64,000 nucleotides of DNA from positions 1 through 64,000 of IMG/VR virus record IMGVR_UViG_3300037346_000623; one strand, given 5' to 3'. Shown here in pieces: positions 17,959-27,202 of this stretch. Source of the stretch: a virus. How positions within the stretch are numbered: the first letter of the stretch is position 1; each line of letters opens with the position of its first letter. A program made the position numbers and the translations under genes. A model generated the notes under the pieces. The model was not told the origin of the DNA. It did not search any database and worked only from the letters and a program-made list of their open reading frames with translations.

Positions 17959-19698
17959 CTAAACTATCAATTCAAATTTGTGATTACCACAGTCCCATAT
18001 TTTATAATACCCATTCTCATGCATAATATAATCAACGGTTAAACCTGGATCGTGACCAAGATCAGTTAATTTACTTTTTGTCCAATTTAGTCTATTGGAT
18101 TTTTTATCATCAATGACCCAATAATAACCAGGTGAGGTCGAACCAATAAAACGAAAACCACATTTATGATATCCGGTATTGTTTGGATCTGGAGAAAATG
18201 CTGCATCGCAATAAGTAACTAAAGATCCACCTATTGATTTTTTAAATTCTGAAATAATTTTAGATATACCACCAAGTACACTTACATCTAATGCGGAGCA
18301 GCTTCTTATAAGCTCGTATTCATATGCTGTATTTTTAGATGATATAAGCTTTCTAGTTTTAGAAAACCCCATTAATGAAACAAGATTGTCATTGTGATAT
18401 AGACCTATAATATGACTGGCAGGGCAATATCCCTTCAAATGATTAACATTGCAAAAATTTTTATAATCTAGCTGATTGACGTTTTTTAATTTACAGGACC
18501 TAGCAAATATTCTATTGGATATATTCATAGAAGATCTTATTCTTGATTTGATAATATCATTTTTATAATTCCAATCATCTTCCCATATATGATACAATCT
18601 AACGCCATTAGCTAAAGCTGCCTCCGTTTTTTTCTTATGGTAATTTTTATCCTTATAAATTTCAGAATGCCAATAGAGACCATTAAATTCAAATGCTATT
18701 TTGAGGTCGGGCAGATAAATATCAACTTCGGAAAATGCTGGATCATTTATAAATATTTTTCTATAACTTGTTTCTATTTTACCATCATATATGGATTCAA
18801 TAAAATTGTATAATTCAATCTCCAGCTTAGATCTATTAAAAATATTAGGATTACATTTTAAACATATATCTATACAAAGTCTTAATTTTGAATTAATTGT
18901 AACTGGGTGATTATTAAAAATATATTCACATTTATTACATTTCAATTCACATAGGACTGATGAGTAATTTAATAAGTCTATCCCAACGGAGTTCAATTTA
19001 TGGCGCATCTCGTTCCTTCTATTTTCTGAAAATGTCATACCTGATTTTTTAGAGATATCAGAATTTAATATAGCATTCTCGTATCCATATTTAGTAAGAT
19101 TTGTGCTTTTTGTTTTATCACTAGTAATAAAACTTAACGTACCGTGATTTTTAATGCATGTATCGTTACGTTTTTTTAGAATATCAGTATTTTTTAATGG
19201 ATATTTACTTCCGTATTTTTTTTCCATTATTCTATCATAGCTTTTTCTTAAAATTCCATCGCTAAAATTATGATTAACCCCATATTTCTCCAGCATAGTG
19301 GATTTATATTTTTCCCTGGATTCCGATCCTTCTTTAAAATAGTCTCCACCGTACCTTTCTGTAATAGTTTTTTTAAATCCAGAAATCTTAGTTTTTTTTT
19401 TACACTGGATAGACCCGCAGGTAGCAAAATAACCTTTATTTAACCTATGATAAACTCTTGGAGAATTACAGACCGGGCATAAAAGAACATTGTATATAGA
19501 TTCATTAATGTGATAAATCCTTTGACCTACTTTAATATCAGAATATATTAGATCAAGAAATTCAGTAATATTAAAAATTTCAGAATTTAAAGTGGAATTG
19601 TTACGGAGTCTTGTAAATATACTAGTACAATTTACACCAGCCAGAGTCGATTGTTTAATCTCATCTATTAATAGATGTAATTCATTAGAGAGAACCAT
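17959..19698 (-). CDS. Homing endonuclease with VSR/EDxHD-like nuclease domain (Hef type)
   Basis: The 579-residue protein has zinc-ribbon cysteines near the N-terminus (CPVCNSP then CGSIQCKK) and a second set (CNKCEYIF, CLKCNP). Between them are repeated short DNA-binding-like modules (EKYGVNHNF, EKKYGSKYPL, TKYGYENAIL). The nuclease domain (about 320-375) reads EVDIYLPDLKIAFEFNGLYW, then VRLYHIWEDDW, which is the VSR-like fold of Hef-type phage homing endonucleases. The gene is free-standing, has its own GATATATA box, and sits directly after the capsid-gene terminator. This placement beside a conserved structural gene is typical of mobile endonucleases. Confidence 0.8.
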   Translation of the reverse strand: MVLSNELHLLIDEIKQSTLAGVNCTSIFTRLRNNSTLNSEIFNITEFLDLIYSDIKVGQRIYHINESIYNVLLCPVCNSPRVYHRLNKGYFATCGSIQCKKKTKISGFKKTITERYGGDYFKEGSESREKYKSTMLEKYGVNHNFSDGILRKSYDRIMEKKYGSKYPLKNTDILKKRNDTCIKNHGTLSFITSDKTKSTNLTKYGYENAILNSDISKKSGMTFSENRRNEMRHKLNSVGIDLLNYSSVLCELKCNKCEYIFNNHPVTINSKLRLCIDICLKCNPNIFNRSKLEIELYNFIESIYDGKIETSYRKIFINDPAFSEVDIYLPDLKIAFEFNGLYWHSEIYKDKNYHKKKTEAALANGVRLYHIWEDDWNYKNDIIKSRIRSSMNISNRIFARSCKLKNVNQLDYKNFCNVNHLKGYCPASHIIGLYHNDNLVSLMGFSKTRKLISSKNTAYEYELIRSCSALDVSVLGGISKIISEFKKSIGGSLVTYCDAAFSPDPNNTGYHKCGFRFIGSTSPGYYWVIDDKKSNRLNWTKSKLTDLGHDPGLTVDYIMHENGYYKIWDCGNHKFELIV

Positions 19699-19719
19699 AT
19701 TTCAAATAATTGATTTTAT

Positions 19720-19727
19720 TATATATC
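19720..19727 (-). promoter_or_regulatory. Late promoter octamer GATATATA
   Basis: Minus-strand GATATATA, 21 bases before the ATG at 19698 of the homing-endonuclease gene, directly behind the capsid-gene terminator. Confidence 0.55.
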
Positions 19728-19735
19728 TTATACAA

Positions 19736-19772
19736 TAAAAAAAGCTCCAGGTTTCACTGGAGCTTTTTTTTT
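19736..19772 (-). terminator. Intrinsic terminator of the major capsid gene
   Basis: A perfect 8-bp stem (AGCTCCAG at 19743-19750, CTGGAGCT at 19757-19764) with a 6-base loop is flanked by A and T runs. It lies 39 bases after the capsid stop at 19811. Confidence 0.85.
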
Positions 19773-19810
19773 ATATAAAGAATTAATTAAAATTCTTAAA
19801 AATGTCAATA

Positions 19811-21535
19811 TTATGCTAAACCACCAGCAGGTACATTAACATAAAATGTCAAGTACATAGTTTCAGGTAAGAAACCAGCTTCTACTAAAGCGTATCTAGA
19901 TTTTACTGCTATTTTAGGTGACATAGTACCCTCAGAGATTGTCTGGATAGACTCCGCCATCATATAAGGCATGAATTTTAGTCCCGGTTCGTCATCACCA
20001 CCTTTTCTACCAATTAATACTCTCGTATCTGAATAGTTCATATTCTGATCAACATAAACAGTCATACCTGCAAGAGAACCTACTGGATATAATGTACCGT
20101 TGTTTTGAGTTAATGTGTTAGAGAAAGGTGCGAATGTGAACTGAGAGATGTCCTGAAGTGCACTTGCTACTGCAGCGTTAGTAACGATGAAGTTAGCAGG
20201 ACCTCTTCTACCTCTATTAGCTACTACGTTTGCAGCTGCAAGAATTCTAGAGAATAATCTTCTTTGAAGAGTTGATAAGTTCTCAAATCCACCTGATGCA
20301 GGACCATTAGGAATTGGCATAACAACACCAGCATTAGATTTATTTACATATGCAGCAGTATTACCAGCATTTGTACTGTTTATAACTAAATTCAAGTTTA
20401 AGTTCTGTTGTTCAACATTGTTAAATTGAACGTGGTTAGACCAACCTAAAGCAAATGCTCTTGATAAGATGTGCTTGTTAATAGCTTGAGAAACCTCATT
20501 AACCAATGCGTTCTCGATCATTGATATAACGTCGATACCGAATTGTTTGTTAAGATCTTGGATTTGCTCTGTTGTAACAGAAGCAGCTACTTGGAATGTC
20601 TCAGCTTCAACGAATTTAGTGAAAGTCGAAAGACCCATTGAGTTGAAGTAAGTAGACTCACCAACTCCTCTTAACATAGGATCGTAAGTTTTAGTACCAT
20701 CAACATAAGGACCTTGCCAGTCACTAGTGTTATTAAAACCAGCACCAGAGAAACCTTGGATGTGATCTTCTAAGGCTTTAACTAATTGAGCAGCATAACC
20801 ATTTGGTGAATAAGTAGCACCAGTTGATAAAGCAGGACCAGCAATAGCAAAGTTAGTAAGTGCGGTTGGTGTACCATTAATAATTGTATTAATGTTTGTT
20901 CCAGCAGCAATACCTGTTACTTCAAATATTGGGAAACCGTCAATTCTAGAAAGACCTACAAATGTTAATTGTAATGTACCAATATTACCTGTAGCACCAA
21001 CTGTTGGGAATGAAGCTGCAGTAGCACCAGTAGCACCAGTAGCACCAGATCCAGTATAAACTGGGAATTTAATCATTGTTGGAGCAGTAGCTAACTGATC
21101 AGCAGCTGTAGTAGCAGCACCAGCACCTAATTTACCACCAGCATAAACATAATCTAAGTAAGATAAGATACCTGTAGGACCTGACATAGGAATAACTGGA
21201 ACGATATCAAAACCGATTGTTTTTGCAGCAACCTGAATTGCTAAAGGTAATAAAGATGGGAATTTATCTCCAGATCCTTGGTTACCTGTGTTATAGAAAC
21301 CTGCATTAGCATTACCACCTTGGAATGAAGCCATTCCTGGATAAGCTGGGGGAGCAACGCTACCCATACCATTAACAACACCTAAAGAGTTATAAGCTCC
21401 AGCAGATTCGTTTAATGAGTGATAGTGGCAATATTTAGTTAACCACCCTTTTTTTCCTTCATCTGTGATACCAGCTTTACTTTCAATAAGTGGTGACCAT
21501 GTATCGTAGATTTCTTGTTCGTTAATCAATTTCAT
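19811..21535 (-). CDS. 23: Major capsid protein (T4 gp23-like)
   Basis: The 574-residue protein is the hexamer-forming shell protein. The start MKLINEQEIYDTWSPLIESK resembles the N-terminal delta segment of T4 gp23. The segment AKTIGFDIVPVIPMSGPTG (about 104-122), followed by YLDYVYAGGKL, is the family's most conserved stretch. A processing site of the form HSLNE-SAGAYNS ends at Glu43, close in position to the gp21 cleavage site in T4 gp23 and matching the LNE motif used elsewhere here. A Gly/Ala/Thr-rich loop (GATGATGATAA) marks an insertion near 165. It follows the protease-scaffold gene by 17 bases and ends at a strong terminator. Confidence 0.95.
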   Translation of the reverse strand: MKLINEQEIYDTWSPLIESKAGITDEGKKGWLTKYCHYHSLNESAGAYNSLGVVNGMGSVAPPAYPGMASFQGGNANAGFYNTGNQGSGDKFPSLLPLAIQVAAKTIGFDIVPVIPMSGPTGILSYLDYVYAGGKLGAGAATTAADQLATAPTMIKFPVYTGSGATGATGATAASFPTVGATGNIGTLQLTFVGLSRIDGFPIFEVTGIAAGTNINTIINGTPTALTNFAIAGPALSTGATYSPNGYAAQLVKALEDHIQGFSGAGFNNTSDWQGPYVDGTKTYDPMLRGVGESTYFNSMGLSTFTKFVEAETFQVAASVTTEQIQDLNKQFGIDVISMIENALVNEVSQAINKHILSRAFALGWSNHVQFNNVEQQNLNLNLVINSTNAGNTAAYVNKSNAGVVMPIPNGPASGGFENLSTLQRRLFSRILAAANVVANRGRRGPANFIVTNAAVASALQDISQFTFAPFSNTLTQNNGTLYPVGSLAGMTVYVDQNMNYSDTRVLIGRKGGDDEPGLKFMPYMMAESIQTISEGTMSPKIAVKSRYALVEAGFLPETMYLTFYVNVPAGGLA

Positions 21536-21552
21536 GATTTATTTACTTTTTT

Positions 21553-23514
21553 TTATCTTGTTTGAAATTTTTTCTCTAATGCAGAAGCAATAGCATTCAT
21601 ATATTCGCTAGAATATCCTTGTGGTTGCTTTTGTGCATTAGGCATTGCGATATTTTCGCTCTCGTCTAATTTTTGAACTCCAACAGTAGCAGCTCCAAGT
21701 TGACGTGTTGACCAGAAGTTTTTTACCTGGTAAGGTGTATCTAATAAATAGAAGTTACTCTGAGCAATAATAGATTGCTTGTGTCCCTCGCTAAGTGATT
21801 CCCAAACTTGAGTGTATTCTTCAGGCATTGTGTCAATAAAATTAAGACCTGTTTTGTTTTTGTTCTCATTTTCATTAAGAACTTCATCTGCCTTTTGTGT
21901 GTTGGCTGTTTGCTTCATTGACGCAGAAGCTTCGTTTATATTTGATTCAGTTTTTTGTGTTTTAACTGATTCTATCAAACTGTCTATTCTTGTTGTAAGA
22001 TCTGTATAATCTCCAGCGAATCCTGATTCGTTTAATCCAGCTGAAGCTGAGAGATCCACATTTTCTCTTAATGAATCTGTAGCTTTGTATTTGGTTGTGT
22101 TAACTGTTTCAGCTATATATTCTGTATAAGAGATTGATTTTTTTAATTTTTCTGCTAGGTAATCAGAATAATCTAGACCTTTATTAGCATTTTCTGCTAA
22201 ATAATCTGAATATTGTATATTCTTATTAAGACCTTCAGCAATGTATTCTGAATACTCTATGCCATCATTTAATTTTTCTGCTAGATATTCAGAATAAGCT
22301 ATACCTTTATCTAAGTTCTCACCAAGATATTCAGAATAAGAAATTCCTTTATCTAAGTTTTCTGCTAGATATTCAGAATATTGGATATTCTGATCTAATT
22401 TCTCAGCAAGATATTTTGTATATTCTATTCCTTTGTCTGTTGATTCAGCAACATATTCGGTATAGGAAATTCCTTTATCCACATTTTCTGCTAAGTATTT
22501 AGAATAAGAAATATTTTTATCTAAATTTTCAGCAAGATATTTACTGTAGCTTATACTTTCGTCTAAGTTTTCAGCTAAATATTCACCATATTTAATAGCA
22601 TTATCTAAATTCTCAGCTAAATATTCTGAGTATTTTTCTAGTTTAGCAACTCTTTCTTCAAGGCTTGAATTTTTATCTTCAAAGCTAGATTCTGTTAATA
22701 CTTGCTTTTGTTCTTTAATTTCTGCAATTTTAGAATTCATAGATTCCATTTCTTTTTTCAAGAAAACAGAATATTGATTTAATTCTTCTGCAGTCACAAA
22801 TTCATTATTCTCCATGAGGATCGTCTTATTTTTATCTGATTTTGATACGAGGTTGTTAAATTCTTCGTTATTTTCAACTTTATATATCTTCACTGCTGAA
22901 TCATCTTTTAGACCTAACGATTCATTTACACAGAGAAGATCGTTGGTAACACTTTTATTTCTCATTTCGAAGAAATCAGCAAAATGATAACCAGCGCTTT
23001 CATATACTCTTTCTAATTGTGCATCCTGAAAACCAGGATCTGCAACTAGATCGTAAGTGAATATTTTTTTTATTTGAACTTTCTTATCACTGCCAACAGA
23101 ACCAGCAGCTCTTGAAGAAATTGAAAGAGGAACACCTGCATCAACAAGATTTTTAGCTATCTGCCCCATTGGTGTATCCAAAAGTCTAACTTTGATCTTA
23201 ATTTCTCTTCCGCCTTTATCATAATCAAGCTTTTCTATTATATGGGAAATATTCTTAAGCGAAACATCAAACTTTTCAGGGTGATCTAATTCGCCAACTA
23301 ATCTTCTCTGAGCTATTTTCTCATTAAGATAGTTTAAGTGTGGAAGGTATTCGGCTTCTTCGTAAATTCTATTGTTGTTGTTCTCTTTACCGAAAACAGC
23401 AGCAGTACCTTCTAAGACATAATCATTGTTATCAGTCTTTGATGATTCAAGAACCGATGATTGTCTCTCGAGGATGAAGACCAATTCTTCGTTTAAATTT
23501 TTGGTTGTTGGCAT
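21553..23514 (-). CDS. 21: Prohead protease fused to repeat-rich scaffold (gp21-gp22 fusion)
   Basis: Numbered from the ATG at 23523 (656 residues). I prefer the fourth residue, ATG 23514, which lies 23 bases after GATATATA. The protease part (about 1-180) has the S77-type motifs LVGELDHPEKF (catalytic His81) and PLSISSRAAGSV (catalytic Ser near 136). After residue 200 comes a helical scaffold with thirteen 14-residue repeats (298-477) of the form YSEYLAENLDKGIS. Candidate self-cleavage sites of type [LV]NE lie at about 201, 499, 531 and 551. In T4 these are two genes, gp21 and gp22; here they form one polypeptide, immediately upstream of the capsid gene. Confidence 0.9.
   Translation of the reverse strand: MPTTKNLNEELVFILERQSSVLESSKTDNNDYVLEGTAAVFGKENNNNRIYEEAEYLPHLNYLNEKIAQRRLVGELDHPEKFDVSLKNISHIIEKLDYDKGGREIKIKVRLLDTPMGQIAKNLVDAGVPLSISSRAAGSVGSDKKVQIKKIFTYDLVADPGFQDAQLERVYESAGYHFADFFEMRNKSVTNDLLCVNESLGLKDDSAVKIYKVENNEEFNNLVSKSDKNKTILMENNEFVTAEELNQYSVFLKKEMESMNSKIAEIKEQKQVLTESSFEDKNSSLEERVAKLEKYSEYLAENLDNAIKYGEYLAENLDESISYSKYLAENLDKNISYSKYLAENVDKGISYTEYVAESTDKGIEYTKYLAEKLDQNIQYSEYLAENLDKGISYSEYLGENLDKGIAYSEYLAEKLNDGIEYSEYIAEGLNKNIQYSDYLAENANKGLDYSDYLAEKLKKSISYTEYIAETVNTTKYKATDSLRENVDLSASAGLNESGFAGDYTDLTTRIDSLIESVKTQKTESNINEASASMKQTANTQKADEVLNENENKNKTGLNFIDTMPEEYTQVWESLSEGHKQSIIAQSNFYLLDTPYQVKNFWSTRQLGAATVGVQKLDESENIAMPNAQKQPQGYSSEYMNAIASALEKKFQTR
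22087..22632 (-). repeat. 42-bp/14-residue tandem repeats in the scaffold region
   Basis: Thirteen consecutive units encode variants of Y-[ST]-x-Y-[LIV]-[AG]-E-x-[LVA]-x-x-x-[IL]-x. The protein period is exact but nucleotide copies are diverged, so this is an old, selected repeat rather than a fresh expansion. Nearly every unit holds the tripeptide L/I/V-A-E. Confidence 0.9.
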
Positions 23515-23537
23515 TTTATACATATTTTTATGTTACT

Positions 23538-23545
23538 TATATATC
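23538..23545 (-). promoter_or_regulatory. Late promoter octamer GATATATA for protease-scaffold and capsid genes
   Basis: Minus-strand GATATATA, 14 bases before the ATG at 23523 and 23 bases before the in-frame ATG at 23514. The usual 19-23 base spacing in this genome favours the second start. Confidence 0.6.
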
Positions 23546-23582
23546 GATTGATATATTGATATTTTTTCGATTTATTGGTGAA

Positions 23583-26360
23583 TTATTGAAATTTTATTCT
23601 ATCTTCCACTTCTTTAGCGAATTTTTTAGCGATTTGGAATGCTTCACCATCACGAACTTCATAGGTTTTTGCTGTATTAAACATAGGTGCATACCTATTT
23701 TTAAGTTTAACCTTTATAACTTCACCTTGTCCATTCATGAATGTTTTAGCAAGTGTTACTGCTTTCCATGTAGGTATTCCAAGAACTTCCTTTTCTTTAT
23801 CAGTAAGGAATTCATCAACTATGTTTATACCACCCTTAAAGTTTTTATCTCTTATAACCGTAGCATTTTTTCTGTTTTTAATACTGATATCATCAGGATC
23901 CGCAGTAATGAAATAATCATCCTTGTTCGGTGTATTTTCATCGTCACTATCATCTACATCAGAATTCACATTATCATCATTCTTATTATCTTCAGGCTTT
24001 GTTTTTCTTACGATCTTACCACTATTATCTTCCTTCTTAACCTCCTCCTTGAATTCATAGACACCTCTTCTAGGATCTATAAGAGTCTCGTTCGTACTTA
24101 CTCCAACCTCTATACTGGATCCTAAATTAGCATCATAATCATCCGGATCTATAATAAAATATTTATAAGCTGCAGGAGTATATTGTCTATCCTCTGGATT
24201 TGCATACTCCATATCGGTTACAGAATAAACTGCAACTTTGGCTGGCCCTGATGCCTCCTCATTAGTTAAACTCAATGTATCTTCTGATTTATCGGATTTA
24301 ACATTGGCTTCTGTTCCTTCCTCTTTCTCATCCTCGTTTAATGTTGAATAATCAGGATATTTACCAGTAATGTCTATATACTCAAGAACATCCTCAAATT
24401 CAGCAAATTTATGTATAACCGTTCCATTTTTAGAAGATTCTTTTATCATTGGTGTTAACCAAAGTTCTCTATTATTTTCCGAATCGTTCACACCAGTTCC
24501 ACTAGGTTGTTTCTTATTTTTCTTCTCTTCTGACTTATCTTTTATATTTTTATTTTCTCCTCCTTTTTCTTTCTTTTCTGGTTTTAAGTTGTTTATCTTA
24601 TTGTTTCCACTTGCAAACATCTCCGCTATATCATCACTAGATTTTGATCCAAGTTCTTCGTCGGTAAGAAGTTTACCTGAAACATTCACATAATCTTTCT
24701 GCGTGGTTCGATAATAATATTCATATGTTTCTGGTGCATTGTTATCGGATATTATATACTGATCGAGAGCTTCGTTATAGTATTCAAGCAAAACTGACCA
24801 GTCACATATACCCATGAAATTAAAGCTAGTAGCTATATCTTCTGGCTGATCAACATAAGCTACCTTAACATCCATATCCTCATTATCTAGAACCCTTCTT
24901 AATCCAGAAAGCCCACTCTGAGCATTTATTGGTCCATTCTTTATAGAGATCAATGTAACAGCATGATCAGAAAGACCCTTCTGATATTCCTTGGAGTTTA
25001 TAGAAGTTAATATAAATATCGAATCACCGCTATTACCCTTACCTACCTTAAATAACTCAGCAGTTGTTCTTGTATCATTACTATAGAGGAAGCTTGCAGC
25101 TATACCTAGACCTGTACCAGCGGGTTGTTTCCAGCATATTGTTATTGAAGTACCATCCTTTATCTTTCCCGGATCGAATTCCTTTCCTCCTTTGCCAGAT
25201 GAGATTGTATCCTCTATCTCATCCCATTTAGGTGCCTGGTTATCGCTAAACCAATTCCATGTTGATCCTATAGCATCAATAGCTAATAGTGCTTGTCCTA
25301 CAAAAGGAACTAATCTAGCACCACCCTGGGAGACACCTCTACTTAATCCAGTTCTGAATGCAGTTACTATCTTAGGTAGAGAAGATTTACCCAAAATAGC
25401 AGCTTTACCTGCTCCCTTTACACCTCTGATTATAGATTTACCAACAACTACTGTATCTTTAAATTTAAGAACGTCTACTAAGCCACTTCCTAGGACTTTT
25501 ACTTTTTTAATCCCGCCAGATGCAACGTTCTTAAGAAACTGTCCGGATTTTGCAAGGAGACCTGTAGCTTTAGCACCTCCAGTCGCAACGGTAGCTGCTG
25601 GTGCAAGACCTCTTATTGATTTTAAAGCTATTCCTGCAGCAACACCATATCCAACACTTCTTAATACCGCCCACGTTACACCTATACCAGCTCCAATAGC
25701 TGCATATTCACCTGCGGTTTTTAGTATGCCTTCAACTAATTCTTTCATTGTAGTATCAGGGTCAACTGGTCCTCCAGGGAGTGATTCCTTAATTGAAATA
25801 ACTTTAACCTTAGAATCATCAGATCCAGGAAGAGCAACCAGCTTAAATGCTTTGAGCGTCTCGTCAACATTTATTTTTGTTTCAGAATCCTCCATACTAA
25901 CAAATACAGCTTTTTCTTCACCAGTAGGTAAATCTACATCCACTGAATTTATATTCTTTAGTTTACCGTCAGCTTTAAGCTTATTGTAAGCATAATGAAA
26001 TTTTATACCGATTTTAGCTTCAGCTGATATTGTCTCGTCTGCTTCATTTAAACTATCATACTCATCAAAAGATAAAACATCGGATTCACTCAAATTGTTA
26101 CCAAATCTATAGGATTCTACATTTTCCTTTATGATATCAGTCAAGCTGTTTCCGTATCTACTAGTTTCTTCAGAATCAGCAACCCATTGTCTTTTATTAG
26201 CATTCATCCATTTTTTAAACTCCGAAGATTCTGCCCACCATTGAAAATCATCAAATGTTTTTTCCTCCGGATTTAATTCAGAAATATCAGTGGGTATGCT
26301 TATCATAGGGAAATCATCCCCAATATTATATTTCCCATTTTTGGGTAAAAATATATTCAT
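23583..26360 (-). CDS. Large putative internal head protein with hydrophobic Gly/Ala core
   Basis: The 925-residue protein has three parts. Residues 1-115 include VLSFDEYDSLNEADE, which repeats the cargo-type F-x-x-Y...LNE processing motif, so cleavage near 112 is likely. Residues about 210-360 form a long Gly/Ala/Val-rich, basic and hydrophobic region (YAAIGAGIGVTWAVLRSVGY, then IRGLAPAATVATGG), which looks membrane-inserting or pore-like. The C-terminal half is acidic, with a Lys/Glu-rich linker and a final basic beta-domain. It lies just before the protease gene. A role in genome ejection is possible but inferred only from composition. Confidence 0.5.
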   Translation of the reverse strand: MNIFLPKNGKYNIGDDFPMISIPTDISELNPEEKTFDDFQWWAESSEFKKWMNANKRQWVADSEETSRYGNSLTDIIKENVESYRFGNNLSESDVLSFDEYDSLNEADETISAEAKIGIKFHYAYNKLKADGKLKNINSVDVDLPTGEEKAVFVSMEDSETKINVDETLKAFKLVALPGSDDSKVKVISIKESLPGGPVDPDTTMKELVEGILKTAGEYAAIGAGIGVTWAVLRSVGYGVAAGIALKSIRGLAPAATVATGGAKATGLLAKSGQFLKNVASGGIKKVKVLGSGLVDVLKFKDTVVVGKSIIRGVKGAGKAAILGKSSLPKIVTAFRTGLSRGVSQGGARLVPFVGQALLAIDAIGSTWNWFSDNQAPKWDEIEDTISSGKGGKEFDPGKIKDGTSITICWKQPAGTGLGIAASFLYSNDTRTTAELFKVGKGNSGDSIFILTSINSKEYQKGLSDHAVTLISIKNGPINAQSGLSGLRRVLDNEDMDVKVAYVDQPEDIATSFNFMGICDWSVLLEYYNEALDQYIISDNNAPETYEYYYRTTQKDYVNVSGKLLTDEELGSKSSDDIAEMFASGNNKINNLKPEKKEKGGENKNIKDKSEEKKNKKQPSGTGVNDSENNRELWLTPMIKESSKNGTVIHKFAEFEDVLEYIDITGKYPDYSTLNEDEKEEGTEANVKSDKSEDTLSLTNEEASGPAKVAVYSVTDMEYANPEDRQYTPAAYKYFIIDPDDYDANLGSSIEVGVSTNETLIDPRRGVYEFKEEVKKEDNSGKIVRKTKPEDNKNDDNVNSDVDDSDDENTPNKDDYFITADPDDISIKNRKNATVIRDKNFKGGINIVDEFLTDKEKEVLGIPTWKAVTLAKTFMNGQGEVIKVKLKNRYAPMFNTAKTYEVRDGEAFQIAKKFAKEVEDRIKFQ

Positions 26361-26382
26361 AATATAAATTATTTTTTTTCAA

Positions 26383-27198
26383 TTATTTTTCTGTGTAAAT
26401 TTTATCGTATGATTTAGATATAGTATCTATCAATTTCTCTATATATCCATCATCTCTTAGTTTTTTGAACACAAGATTCCCTATAGACATCTCACCATCT
26501 TTGGAAAGACTTTCCTTCCTCATTTTTTGTATCTTATCCTTAAGTTTAAGGCATCTTTTATATAATGACTTTGCATTACTTGGTAGATCTGATTGATTCC
26601 TTAATTTGGCATTTAATGATTCGATCTCAGATGCCATTGAATCATATTTCTTAGAGACGTCACTTTCATCTATAGATGGAGGATTAAAAACAGGTTTTCT
26701 CACCCATTCATTATTCAATAAAGAGAAAAGACCCGTTGAATCATGGGGTTCATTTTCACTCTGTAAATATAACTCTGTATCATATCCTCTAATAGAAATA
26801 TTATGTCTAAGATTCCATATGAATCTTATTCCATCTATAGCGGCTTTAAGTATTTTTGGATTCTCGTCATCTATACCATCAAGATTCACAAGAACATGTA
26901 CGTCAAGATCCGAGAAATTGGTATAATTGTAATTTGATAAGGATCCGGTTAATTGGATATCCTTTATTACTCTTCCCTTTAGAAGTTCAGGGAATTTTCC
27001 ATAGAAGTCATTAGCGATTCTTAAAAGTTTCCTTCTAATACGCTGATCAAATATCCATTCAGTGTTTCCAGCATCATCCTTTTTCTTTTTCCAAAAAATA
27101 GGATTTAGTTCATCATGATAAAATGCACCAATCTCTTTCTCAGAGAGTGCTACATCATCATTATGCACAAATAAATTAAAATTAAATATCTTATTCAC
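26383..27198 (-). CDS. Nucleotidyltransferase-fold protein, possibly packaged
   Basis: The 271-residue protein, with a GTG start at 27198, contains the Pol-beta-type nucleotidyltransferase motif LTGSLSNYNYTNFSDLDVHV: GS at 85-86 and the metal-binding D97-x-D99, with a third acidic candidate in GYDTELYL (about 139-145). The active site looks intact. The C-terminus is a charged helix. The N-terminus MNKIFNFNLFVHNDDVALSE resembles the targeting segments of the cargo proteins. GATATATA lies 16 bases upstream, inside a terminator loop. Which nucleotide and target are used is unknown; NTases of this fold modify RNA, proteins, small molecules or antibiotics. Confidence 0.7.
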   Translation of the reverse strand: MNKIFNFNLFVHNDDVALSEKEIGAFYHDELNPIFWKKKKDDAGNTEWIFDQRIRRKLLRIANDFYGKFPELLKGRVIKDIQLTGSLSNYNYTNFSDLDVHVLVNLDGIDDENPKILKAAIDGIRFIWNLRHNISIRGYDTELYLQSENEPHDSTGLFSLLNNEWVRKPVFNPPSIDESDVSKKYDSMASEIESLNAKLRNQSDLPSNAKSLYKRCLKLKDKIQKMRKESLSKDGEMSIGNLVFKKLRDDGYIEKLIDTISKSYDKIYTEK

Positions 27199-27202
27199 AA
27201 AA

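Noticed and set aside
22087-22632. Regular 42-bp repeats considered as a CRISPR-like array
   Set aside because: There are no spacers; the repeats are contiguous, in frame and diverged, and encode a protein repeat.
23505-24125. Plus-strand open frame rich in Phe, Ile and Tyr (206 codons)
   Set aside because: It is antisense to the start of the protease-scaffold gene and the end of the 925-residue gene; the composition is that of AT-rich antisense sequence, not a membrane protein.
25192-25989. Long plus-strand open frame (265 codons)
   Set aside because: It lies antisense within the 925-residue gene at 23583-26360, has Pro/Ser-rich low-quality composition typical of a shadow frame, and no leader or promoter.
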